Assembly: GCA_963756455.1 (NCBI GenBank) | Contig: CAVWNC010000001.1 | Span: 806,001-870,000 of the forward strand | Length of the DNA stretch: 64,000 nt | Reading direction: 5' to 3' | DNA from: DASQPA01 sp963756455 | GTDB taxonomy: Bacteria; Acidobacteriota; Thermoanaerobaculia; Multivoradales; UBA5704 | Shown here: piece after piece, positions 44,782 through 53,527 of the stretch | Layout of the letters: each line of letters begins with the position of its first letter | How positions within the stretch are numbered: the first letter of the stretch is position 1 | The notes under the pieces: model-generated | Databases searched by the model: none | Seen by the model: the letters and a program-made list of their open reading frames with translations, nothing else | Told to the model about the DNA's origin: nothing | Translations under genes and position numbers: made by a program

Positions 44782-45267
44782 TCAACCGCGGCGCGCCGCC
44801 TCGATGGCAGCGACGTCGATCTTTCTCATCTCCATCATCGCATCGAACGCGCGCTTGGCGGCAGCGGGATCGGGATCGGTGATCGCTTGCGTCAGGACGA
44901 TCGGCGTAATCTGCCAGGACAGTCCCCATTTGTCCTTGCACCAGCCGCACTCGCTCTCCTGGCCGCCGTTGCCGACGATCGCGTTCCAGTAGCGATCCGT
45001 CTCGGCCTGGTCCACGGTCGCGACCTGAAACGAGAACGCTTCGTTGTGCTTCACCGCGGGTCCGCCGTTGAGCCCGAGGCACGGGATGCCCATCACGGTA
45101 AACTCGACGGTCAACACGTCCCCTTTCTTCCCCGACGGAAAGTCTCCCGGCGCCCGGTGCACCGCGCTGACGGACGAATCGGGGAAGGTCTGGGCGTAAA
45201 ACCGCGCCGCGTCCTCGGCGCCGCCATCGTACCAAAGGCAAATCGTGTTCTTTGCCGGTTTCACCAT
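44782..45267 (-). CDS. VOC superfamily protein (PhnB-like)
   Basis: Protein of 161 aa. GGGAG before the ATG at 45267 supports the start. The PhnB/3-demethylubiquinone methyltransferase-like glyoxalase fold is recognised by CLWYDGGAEDAARFYAQTFPDS, FTVMGIPCLGLNGGP, CGWCKDKWGLSWQITP and a closing helix (AFDAMMEMRKIDVAAIEAA in parts). These small cytoplasmic proteins often lack known enzymatic function. It lies 36 bases before the esterase gene, likely in the same transcript. Confidence 0.88.
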   Translation of the reverse strand: MVKPAKNTICLWYDGGAEDAARFYAQTFPDSSVSAVHRAPGDFPSGKKGDVLTVEFTVMGIPCLGLNGGPAVKHNEAFSFQVATVDQAETDRYWNAIVGNGGQESECGWCKDKWGLSWQITPIVLTQAITDPDPAAAKRAFDAMMEMRKIDVAAIEAARRG

Positions 45268-45599
45268 GTCATTTCTCCCTTGCGATGAGACGCGCGAAGC
45301 CGCGGTAAAACCATGCGCTCGCCGTCGAAGGCATGGGTTCGGCCGACTTCCGCGTCAATGGGTTGAAAAATTCGTATCGACAGGAGCCGATACGGAGGCT
45401 TGGACTCATCAAACCACCATTCCCTCGGAATGTCGAGCGATTCCCGCGCCCTACGGCTCTGCCTGGAACCGAGGCCGGGTTGATCCGTTTCGACGGGGTG
45501 CGGTTCGTTCCCGAGTTGATGCCCGTGCGACGGAGGCACCCTGGCGCGCGCCTCAGACCGCCAGGCGGGGGTAGGCGCGACGCGCCACAGGGCCTCGCG
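45268..45599. other. Intergenic region without a recognisable gene
   Basis: About 330 bases upstream of the VOC gene. Open frames exist on both strands (up to about 100 codons), but neither shows a domain, signal or ribosome site that I can support. A promoter for the VOC-esterase pair should lie here, and I see no clear consensus boxes. Confidence 0.4.
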
Positions 45600-45719
45600 A
45601 GATTCGGGGACGCCGCGTCATATTCGGGGACGGCGAGCGATATTTAGGGACACGGCGCCATATTCGGGGACACGGCGCGAGATTCCGGGACGGCGCGCGC
45701 TCTTTGGGGGAGAACGGCG
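45600..45719. repeat. Six-unit 20-bp tandem array
   Basis: Units start at 45600, 45620, 45640, 45660, 45680 and 45700, each exactly 20 bases, with consensus ATATTCGGGGACACGGCGCG. Outer units diverge most. The conserved part is ATTCGGGGAC. The period differs from the 22-bp family, but the scale and intergenic placement are alike. From memory, ATTCGGGGACA-type motifs occur widely next to small transposases, but none is visible here. Confidence 0.85.
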
Positions 45720-45789
45720 GGCATCTGCCGGGCAGATCCTGGACGAAGAGCCCGCCGCCGCTTCACCCCTCCCGTTCCGATCCTGCCCT

Positions 45790-47553
<1,764 letters not shown>

Positions 47554-47705
47554 CGCTCGTTCACCTTTCGTATCAACGTCCGCAGCGTCCACAACGCCTG
47601 GAGCCATCGCGTCGCGGCGGTGGGGAAAGAGCATATGCCAAGTCGATGATCCGCTGCCGGAGGTCCGGCGGAGCCGGCGGCGGGCGATGGGCATAGAATC
47701 CGGGG

Positions 47706-49496
47706 GTGCGTCGTGCCGCCTCCTCCCACCTGCCCCCTCCCCTCCGCCCCCCGCGGCCAAAGTCGGCCCGCGCCGCGGACCTGATGATCGAGAGCCCGTT
47801 CATGCTCTCCGTCCTCACCTCCGTCGAGGCCGCCAAGCGGGAGCTCAACGCCCGCCGCATCAACGCCGCTCCGGTGACCGGGATCGGGGAGGAGGGGGAG
47901 GGGCGGGTGGTGGGGGCGGTGACCCGGCAGGTTCTCGACGGGGCGCTCCAGCACGGCCTGGGCGATCGGCCGGTCGAGACGGTCATGGAGGCGGACCTCG
48001 TCTGGGTCGACCCGGACGCCCCGGCCGACGAGGTGGGCGAGCGGATGCTCTCCCGCCACCCGCGCTTCCTCCTGGTGGGCGACGCGGCCACCGGGCGCCC
48101 CCGGGGGATCGTCACCCGGATGCAGGTGCTGCGCTACCTCCAGGGCCGGATCGGCGAGCTGGCGGCCCCCGACGACCGAGTCGACCTCCATGCCGCCCGG
48201 CAGCCCGAGCGCCACGCGCCGGTCGGCGCTCTGCTGCGCGCCCTGCCCACCCTCCTCCTCGCCCGGATCGAAAGCATTGCCTCGGTGTCGCGCCGCCACG
48301 GTCTGCCGGTCTATCTCGTGGGCGGCTTCGTCCGCGACCTCCTCCTCGGGCGGGAGAACCGGGATCTCGACCTCGTCGCCCTGGGGGACGGACCGCACTT
48401 CGCCCGCCTGCTCGCCGCCGAGCTGGGGGGGAAGGTGCGGGTCCACCCGGCCTTCCTCACCGCCGTCGTCGTCGATCCCGAGGGCTTCGAGATCGACGTC
48501 GTGACGGCGCGGAGCGAGTTCTACCGCGCCCCGGCGGCCCTCCCCGAGGTCCAGACGTCGCCGCTCCGCCAGGATCTCTACCGCCGGGACTTCACGATCA
48601 ACACCCTGGCGATCTGCCTGGGGCCGGAGGAGACGCCGGAGCTCGTCGACTACTTCGGCGGCCTGAAGGATCTGCGCGGCAAGACCCTCCGGGTCCTCCA
48701 CAGCCTGTCGTTCCTCGACGATCCCACCCGCGCCTTCCGCGCCGTGCGTTTCGAGCTCCGCCTCGGCTTCCACATGGCGGCGGGGACGGCGCGGCTCCTC
48801 GGGGTGGCCTTAGGCCTCGGCGCCTTCGACCGGCTCTCCGGCTCGCGCCTGGCCGCCGAGCTGGCCCTCCTCCTCGAAGAGCCCGGGCTCGCCGAACGCG
48901 GCGTCGAGCGTCTGGCGGAGCTCGGCCTCCTCCGCACCCTCCATCCCGCCCTGGAGCTCGACGACGGCGCCCGCGAGCGCCTGCGCCAGGCGCGCGCCGC
49001 CTACGACTGGTATCGGATGGAGGGGCTCCACCAGCCGCCGGTCGCCGCCTGGCGCCTGTTCCTCCTGGCCCTCACCCGCGATCTTCCCGAAGCCGACCGC
49101 GCGGCCCTCGCCGACCGGCTCCTCCTTGCCGGCGAGGACCGTCGGCTCCTCCTCGGCTTCCCGGCCCGCCTGGGAGCCGCGGCGCGGCACCTGAGGCGGC
49201 GGAACGCCGCGCCGCACGAAGCCCATGCCGCCCTGGCGCCCCTCGCCGGGGAGGAGCTCCTCCTCCTCCTCGCCTCCGGGGACGAGAGCAGCCGGGCCTG
49301 GGTGCGACGGGATCTCACCAGCCTCCGCGCCCTCGCCCTGACCATCCGCGGCGCCGACCTCGTGGCCTCGGGGGTGCCGCCGGGGCCCAAGATCGGCCAG
49401 GCCCTCACGGCCACCCGCCAGGCCCGCCTCGACGGCCGCATCGAGGCCGCGGGCGAGCTCGCCTTCGCCCTCTCCGCCCTGGCCGAGGGAGCCTGA
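47706..49496 (+). CDS. CBS-domain tRNA nucleotidyltransferase/poly(A) polymerase family protein
   Basis: Protein of 596 aa. A CBS pair (about 30-160) is followed by the class II nucleotidyltransferase head: GLPVYLVGGFVRDLLLGRENRDLDLVALG (in parts, DxD catalytic pair), RRDFTINTLAI, FLDDPTRAFRAVRFE, and helical neck/body. Related A-adding or CCA-adding enzymes often read DHH-CBS-CBS-PAP. Here no DHH domain precedes the CBS pair. It should add nucleotides to tRNA 3' ends or act in RNA repair. The start is uncertain: MIESPFMLSV at about 47784 is an alternative. It is divergent from the FAAL gene. The stop overlaps the next start (TGATG). Confidence 0.85.
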   Translation: MRRAASSHLPPPLRPPRPKSARAADLMIESPFMLSVLTSVEAAKRELNARRINAAPVTGIGEEGEGRVVGAVTRQVLDGALQHGLGDRPVETVMEADLVWVDPDAPADEVGERMLSRHPRFLLVGDAATGRPRGIVTRMQVLRYLQGRIGELAAPDDRVDLHAARQPERHAPVGALLRALPTLLLARIESIASVSRRHGLPVYLVGGFVRDLLLGRENRDLDLVALGDGPHFARLLAAELGGKVRVHPAFLTAVVVDPEGFEIDVVTARSEFYRAPAALPEVQTSPLRQDLYRRDFTINTLAICLGPEETPELVDYFGGLKDLRGKTLRVLHSLSFLDDPTRAFRAVRFELRLGFHMAAGTARLLGVALGLGAFDRLSGSRLAAELALLLEEPGLAERGVERLAELGLLRTLHPALELDDGARERLRQARAAYDWYRMEGLHQPPVAAWRLFLLALTRDLPEADRAALADRLLLAGEDRRLLLGFPARLGAAARHLRRRNAAPHEAHAALAPLAGEELLLLLASGDESSRAWVRRDLTSLRALALTIRGADLVASGVPPGPKIGQALTATRQARLDGRIEAAGELAFALSALAEGA

Positions 49497-50203
49497 TGCC
49501 CCGCGCCGAGCCCTCTCTCTTCTCTTTCTTCTCCTTCTTCTTCTTTTCCTCCGTGTTCGTCCCCTTCGTCCTCTTCATCCGTGTTCCCCCCGCCCAAGCC
49601 ACCGCACCTCCCCCATCCCGCGACGAGCGCTCAATCGAGGTTTTCGACCTCGATTGCGGCAGCCCGCTCGGCCGCCGGCAGGTCACCCTCTTCGCCAACG
49701 GCACCGTCCGGCTGCGCGAGGGGGAGCCGGGGAAGGAGGCGATGGGGCTCGGCGAGCTCAATTCCGACGAGCTCCATGGGGCGCTCGCCCGGCTCCGCGA
49801 CGAGAACCTGTCGGAGATCGACCGGCTGCCGCGGGGGGTGGACGGGGAGTGGGTCGAGCGCTGCGATCTCCGCCTGACGCTCGCCGGCCGGCCGGAGAAG
49901 ACCCTCCACTTCGGGCACTACGACGCCCTGCCGCTCCCCCTCTCGCGCGTCCTCACGGTGGTCGAGGACTGCGCCGCGAAGGTCGGCGGCGTCAAGGTGA
50001 AGGAGCACCTGCCGGAGGGCTACGATCCGCGGCCCGGGGACGTGCTCAAGCGGACCGACGGCCAGCTCTTCGAGGTCGTCACTTTCACCTCCGACAACAA
50101 GGGGATCGAGCTGCGGGGGGTCGAGCAGCCGCTCACCCTCTACGTGCTGCGGGTCGAGCTCGGGCGCGGCTTCGACGCCCTCGTCCGGCGAGCCCACCCG
50201 TGA
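49496..50203 (+). CDS. Exported hypothetical protein
   Basis: Protein of 235 aa starting at the ATG overlapped by the previous stop. The N-terminus is a phenylalanine-rich hydrophobic signal (LFSFFSFFFFSSVFVPFVLF) encoded by a CT-rich stretch. The rest is a soluble domain (VFDLDCGSPLGRRQVTLFANG, then LRLTLAGRPEKTLHFGHYD, then GDVLKRTDGQLFEVVTF) without a family I know. It is translationally coupled to both neighbours (TGATG and GTGA), so it belongs to the tRNA-transferase/rsmD transcript. Confidence 0.72.
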   Translation: MPRAEPSLFSFFSFFFFSSVFVPFVLFIRVPPAQATAPPPSRDERSIEVFDLDCGSPLGRRQVTLFANGTVRLREGEPGKEAMGLGELNSDELHGALARLRDENLSEIDRLPRGVDGEWVERCDLRLTLAGRPEKTLHFGHYDALPLPLSRVLTVVEDCAAKVGGVKVKEHLPEGYDPRPGDVLKRTDGQLFEVVTFTSDNKGIELRGVEQPLTLYVLRVELGRGFDALVRRAHP

Positions 50204-50760
50204 AGCCGGGGGTGCGGGTCTGCGGCGGGGAGTACCGCGGCCGTGGCCTCGTCGTGCCCCACGGCGCGCGGCCCACCGAGGGGCGGGTGCGGGAGGCCCT
50301 GTTCTCGATCTGGGGCGAGCGGATCGTGGGCGTCCGTTTCCTCGACCTCTTCGCCGGCAGCGGGGTGGTGGGGCTGGAGGCCGCCGGCCGCGGTGCCCGT
50401 TCGGTCCTCGCGGTCGACGCCGATCCGCGGACCGTGCGGGTCCTGGCGCAGAACGCCGAGACCGTGGGCGCCCCGCGCTTCGCCATCCGCCGCCTGACCC
50501 TCCCCGCCGGCCTCGCCCGCTTGGGCAGCGAGGGCGCCGGGCCGTTCGACCTCGCCTTCGCCGACCCGCCCTACGCCTTCACCGACTACGGCCCCCTTTT
50601 AGAAGCCGCCGCCCCGCTCCTGGATACCGACGCGGAGAGCGAGCTCGTCGTCGAGCACTCGGCGCGCAACGAGCCGCCGGAGGCGGCGGGCGCTCTCGAA
50701 CGCAGCGACCTCCGGAGCTATGGCGAGAGCCGCCTGAGCTTCTACCGGCGCCTGCGTTAG
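50200..50760 (+). CDS. rsmD: 16S rRNA (guanine966-N2)-methyltransferase
   Basis: Protein of 186 aa from a GTG that overlaps the previous TGA. SAM-dependent methyltransferase with the RsmD pattern: VCGGEYRGRGLVVP, RPTEGRVREALFSIW, FLDLFAGSGVVGLEAAGRGA (SAM site), FDLAFADPPYAF (catalytic DPPY) and ELVVEHS. It modifies G966 of 16S rRNA during 30S assembly. In many genomes rsmD is paired with coaD, which is not seen here. Confidence 0.92.
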   Translation: MKPGVRVCGGEYRGRGLVVPHGARPTEGRVREALFSIWGERIVGVRFLDLFAGSGVVGLEAAGRGARSVLAVDADPRTVRVLAQNAETVGAPRFAIRRLTLPAGLARLGSEGAGPFDLAFADPPYAFTDYGPLLEAAAPLLDTDAESELVVEHSARNEPPEAAGALERSDLRSYGESRLSFYRRLR

Positions 50761-50800
50761 GGCGAGCTCGAAGTCGGCGGGGCGGCCGAGAGGCTGTATC

Positions 50801-51214
50801 ATGAGAGTCATGGCCGCTCACGCCGTAACGCTCCGACTTTCCCCCCCTCTGTTCGATCTCTTCCAGAGCCGGGCCGAGCGTGCGCACCGCAGTTTGGAGG
50901 CCGAGCTTCTGGAGGGGGTTGCCACGGTCGTCGCGGATGAGGAGGGGCTGTCGCACGACGCGGCCCAGGCGATTCGGGACCTCGAGCTCCTGAGCGACGA
51001 GGAGCTCTGGCGAGCGGCGCGCAATCGGCTCTCGGACGAAACCAGGTCTCAGTTGGAAGCCCTCAACTCCAAGCAGCAGAGAGAAGAGCTGTCTCCAAAT
51101 GAAAGAGAAGCACTGGAACAGCTGGTTCACCAATATGATCAGGCCGTCCTGCTCCGCGCCGAGGCAGCCCGGATCCTGAAAGAACGAGGTCACGAAGTTC
51201 CGCCGAGCGATTGA
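50801..51214 (+). CDS. Small helical protein, possible orphan antitoxin
   Basis: Protein of 137 aa (an internal ATG at 50810 is an alternative start). It begins with an RHH-like strand-helix (AVTLRLSPPLFDLFQSRAERAH) and continues with charged helices (LEALNSKQQREELSPNEREALEQLV in parts, ending KERGHEVP). Its layout (strand, LS(D)EELWRAARNRL, LSPNEREALEQLVHQYD, LKERGH) reminds me of a cyanobacterial family usually followed by an HNH endonuclease. No such gene follows here. I cannot assign a function. Confidence 0.6.
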   Translation: MRVMAAHAVTLRLSPPLFDLFQSRAERAHRSLEAELLEGVATVVADEEGLSHDAAQAIRDLELLSDEELWRAARNRLSDETRSQLEALNSKQQREELSPNEREALEQLVHQYDQAVLLRAEAARILKERGHEVPPSD

Positions 51215-51250
51215 CCTCGCCTCGACGGTCATAGCGCCGCCCCAGATGAT

Positions 51251-51288
51251 GAAAAGCCCCGCCGGTCGGTTCGATATCCGGCGGGCCT
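51251..51288 (-). terminator. Rho-independent terminator of the small Cys-rich gene
   Basis: Read on the minus strand, GCCCGCCGG and CCGGCGGGGC form a stem around a 12-base loop, followed by TTTTCATC. It lies 42 bases past the stop of the gene ending at 51330 and would end that transcript. Confidence 0.75.
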
Positions 51289-51329
51289 TCCCAACTCCAG
51301 CTAGAGATTCGGGACGGACGGGTAGATCT

Positions 51330-51566
51330 TTACCCTGGGATGCAGTTGATCAACCCGTTGCTGGTATCGCAAATACAGGAGACGTCGCAGCTCACCGAGC
51401 CACAGAACGCGCTTCCGCAGTTGTTCTGCTGACTGGTCTTGTTGGTGCAGTCCCCACCGAAACCGGCGTCGGTAACATAGCCTCCCGCGACCCCTCTCAA
51501 ACCGGGTCCACTGAGCTGGCGCAATGTCTCCCGACACAGCGTCAGTTTCTTAACGCTCTTCTTCAT
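51330..51566 (-). CDS. Lanthipeptide-like precursor peptide (GG leader, Cys/Ser/Thr-rich core)
   Basis: 78 aa with a very good ribosome site (AAGGAGG, 5 bases before the ATG). The leader is KKLTLCRETLRQLSGPGLRG followed by VAGG at 26-29, close to the LxLxxETLRxLxxxxLxxVxGG leader of class I lanthipeptides. The core from residue 30 has seven Cys (40, 50, 55, 60, 64, 66, 75) and about ten Ser/Thr, with motifs SCDVSCICDTS. It ends IPG. No lanthionine synthetase, LanB/C, LanM, protease or ABC transporter is near, so any modifying enzymes would act in trans. It could instead be a Cys-rich metal-binding or structural peptide. A terminator follows. Confidence 0.72.
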   Translation of the reverse strand: MKKSVKKLTLCRETLRQLSGPGLRGVAGGYVTDAGFGGDCTNKTSQQNNCGSAFCGSVSCDVSCICDTSNGLINCIPG

Positions 51567-51639
51567 CTTTTCCTCCTTGGGGAAAGCCTCATTCTATGGA
51601 GTCGGAAGGGGGAAAGCCATCCGAGCCGAGGATGCCGCA

Positions 51640-52100
51640 TTCCAGGGATGCAGAGCCGCTGCGCCCATTTCCGCCCTTTCTCCCGAAAGCCGTCTCGCGA
51701 CTTCGTTCCGGATCGACCGACGGCGGTCCGCCGCAGGGAGAGATCGCCCCAGATCTGGCGACGGCGCTCCGTGGTCCCGCGAAGTTGCTACAGCTTCGCG
51801 GGACGATATCCGGCATCCCGCGGAGGCGCTCCAGATCCGGCGAAGACGCTTCGTCGTCCCAAGAATTCGCTCCCGATCCCGCCGACGGTGCCATGGCGTC
51901 CGGCGATCTGTTCCAGATCTGGCGACGACGCCTCCGCGTCGCTCGGATCTGTCACAGATCCTGGCGACGCCGCTCCGCTGTCCGGTGACGCTGCGACCGA
52001 TCTGCCGACAGCGCTCCAGCGTCGCGCGAAGTCGCTCTGCCTCTCCCGACGGTGTTCCAGGTTTTCTCGGAGCTGCGCTGAATTCCGGCGACGATGCTCT
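51640..52100. repeat. Degenerate ~20-21-bp tandem array
   Basis: About twenty imperfect units of 20-21 bases built around GATCTGGCGACGGCGCTCC; clear examples begin at 51752 (GATCTGGCGACGGCGCTCC) and near 51910-51970. The arrangement is far less regular than the 22-bp array. Open frames through it on both strands are chance readings of repetitive DNA. Confidence 0.55.
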
Positions 52101-52136
52101 GACGTCGAGGTCGGCGGGGCAGCGACGGTCCTTTGT

Positions 52137-52260
52137 CGGCCGGCGTCCCGCCGGCATCGGTGTACCGCCGGCAGGCGGGACCGTACCGCCCTCTCCTACC
52201 GTCATCCTGAGGGCGAGCGCCGCGAGCCGGAAGGATCTGGGCGGGGGAGACGCCTCATAG
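52137..52260. repeat. Palindromic REP-like elements
   Basis: First, a long imperfect inverted repeat (GTCCCGCCGGC … GCCGGCAGGCGGGAC) at 52137-52188. Next, 52201-52260 has GTCATCCTGAGGGCGAGC … GAAGGATCTGGGCGGGGGA, whose ATCCT/AGGAT arms match a dispersed CATCCTGAGCGAAGCGAAGGAT-type element that I recall from many genomes. Both lie in the non-coding zone between the precursor gene and rpsA. Confidence 0.55.
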
Positions 52261-52281
52261 GCGCTTACTTTGACTCTTGCT

Positions 52282-52634
52282 CTATTCAGGCGACGAGGAG
52301 CTTTTCGCCCAACTCTCGAAGCTCCGGCCTCTCTCCGTTCCGTGATCCTCCAGAAGCTCCGGCCGATGCTCGGGGAGCCACCGCACGAGGAAGTCGAATC
52401 CCCTCTTTCTTCCCTCGGAGCGCATGCGGCCCGCCAACGAGGCCACCCCTCCACGATCGCGGCGAAGCCCAGGAGGCGGACGATCTCGCGATAGGGGGCG
52501 TACTCCAGGAGGCGGACGGCGGCCCAGTCGCGATCGAGGCGGCCCAGCGTCGTCTCCCCACGGAGGAGCGCCTCGAAGACGGTCTCGTCGAGGTCGTAGT
52601 CCCAGAGATAGACCGGCCGTGCCCCCGAGAAAGC
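52282..52634 (-). pseudogene. Remnant of a small WDYD-motif protein gene, truncated and frameshifted
   Basis: Frame one reads RPVYLWDYDLDETVFEALL … LLEYAPYREIVRLLGF … EGWPRWR. A second frame continues RMRSEGRKRGFDFLVRWLPE to a stop at 52282. One extra G in the GGG run at 52430-52432 would join them. There is a stop (TAA) immediately before the first frame and no start codon before RPVY, so the N-terminus is also missing. The family is a small protein of unknown function that I recall from many high-GC genomes. Confidence 0.65.
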
Positions 52635-52690
52635 TTAGCGCAACCGGGGCGGGAGGGTAGCGGGACTGGAAGGCCCCCCTCTCCTGGCCG

Positions 52691-53064
52691 GGAAGTCGGG
52701 GACTTCCTGCCTCGATCGCCCTCCTTCAACCGTAGAAGCTCCCGACTTCACCGGCGTGAGCCGGGAACTTCACGCGCTCGAGTACCCCACTTCTTCCGCG
52801 GAAGTGCCCTACTTCATCAGCCGAAGTGCCCTTCTTCAATAGCGGAAGTCCCCTACTCCAGCAGTAGAAGTGCCCTACTTCGGCAGCGGAAGTGCCCTAC
52901 TTCGGCAGTGGAAGTGCCCTACTTCGGCAGCAGAAGTGCCCTACTTCGGTCGCAGAAGTGCCTTACTTCGGTCGCAGAAGTGCCCTACTTCGGTCGCAGA
53001 AGTACCCTACTTCGGTCGCAGAAGTGCCCTACTTGAGCAGTAGAAGTGCCCTCTCCTGTGGACG
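52691..53064. repeat. 22-bp palindromic tandem array (main copy)
   Basis: Twelve well-conserved units start at 52801 and recur every 22 bases exactly up to 53043. Each has a 15-base core GAAGTGCCCTACTTC (5-bp inverted arms around GCCCT) and a 7-base linker (mostly GGCAGCG or GGTCGCA). About five older, degenerate units precede them (52692, 52713, 52735, 52757, 52779). The last unit decays after GAAGTGCCCT. The period is not a multiple of three. It ends 328 bases upstream of the rpsA promoter -35. Confidence 0.92.
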
Positions 53065-53391
53065 TTTGTCGGTGGTTCTGCCGATCCGCCGGCCAACCGA
53101 GGCCTCAACGGGGATGCCTGGGGTCATCGCAAAGCGAAGCGCCCCCCTCCTAGCCTCCCCCCTGACCCAACCGCCTCCCGCCCAGGGGGGAGGGACGCGG
53201 GGGCGGAGCTCTGCCTCAAGCTCGGCAGGGTGGCTTCAGGCCCCGGCCGGCCTCGAATCCACCCTCTCCCCGGGAACAAACGCCAGCCGTTCCGGGTTCT
53301 ACCTAGGCTAACTCGCGGAGAGACCGGGGAAGAGCAGGCGGAAGAGGGTGTCGCTGGGTCCAGGGCCGGGTCCCGGCGGGAGGCCCCTGGA
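53065..53391. other. Intergenic region upstream of rpsA without a gene
   Basis: About 330 bases between the 22-bp array and the rpsA promoter. It contains C-rich and G-rich stretches (for example CCTCCCCCCTGACCC near 53155) but no coding frame, repeat or RNA gene that I can support. Confidence 0.4.
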
Positions 53392-53422
53392 TTGACACCA
53401 CCCCCTCTCTCTCCCCTATACT
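53392..53422 (+). promoter_or_regulatory. Sigma-70-type promoter of rpsA
   Basis: TTGACA at 53392-53397 and TATACT at 53417-53422, spacer 19 bases, about 105 bases before the rpsA ATG. Spacing is two bases longer than ideal, but both hexamers are near perfect in a very GC-rich background. The long leader leaves room for autoregulation of S1. Confidence 0.7.
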
Positions 53423-53527
53423 CCGAATCCCCGAGTTCTCAAAGAGTTAGGGCAGAACTCGATCCCCCAAGCCAATTGGGGCTACAGGCGGAGGCCTGAA
53501 TCCAAACCCAAGGAGGTACGTTTTTCT

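Noticed and set aside
45333..45647. Small protein gene between the VOC gene and the 20-bp array
   Set aside because: No ribosome site or motif, and its 3' part lies inside the tandem repeat.
51246..53036. A plus-strand open frame of about 590 codons through the repeat zone
   Set aside because: It crosses an antisense precursor gene, a broken gene and the 22-bp array. Its C-terminal peptide repeats come solely from the DNA repeat read in three frames.
52801..53064. CRISPR array
   Set aside because: The gap between repeats is only 7 bases and is itself repeated. There are no spacers of 25-40 bases and no cas genes in the window.
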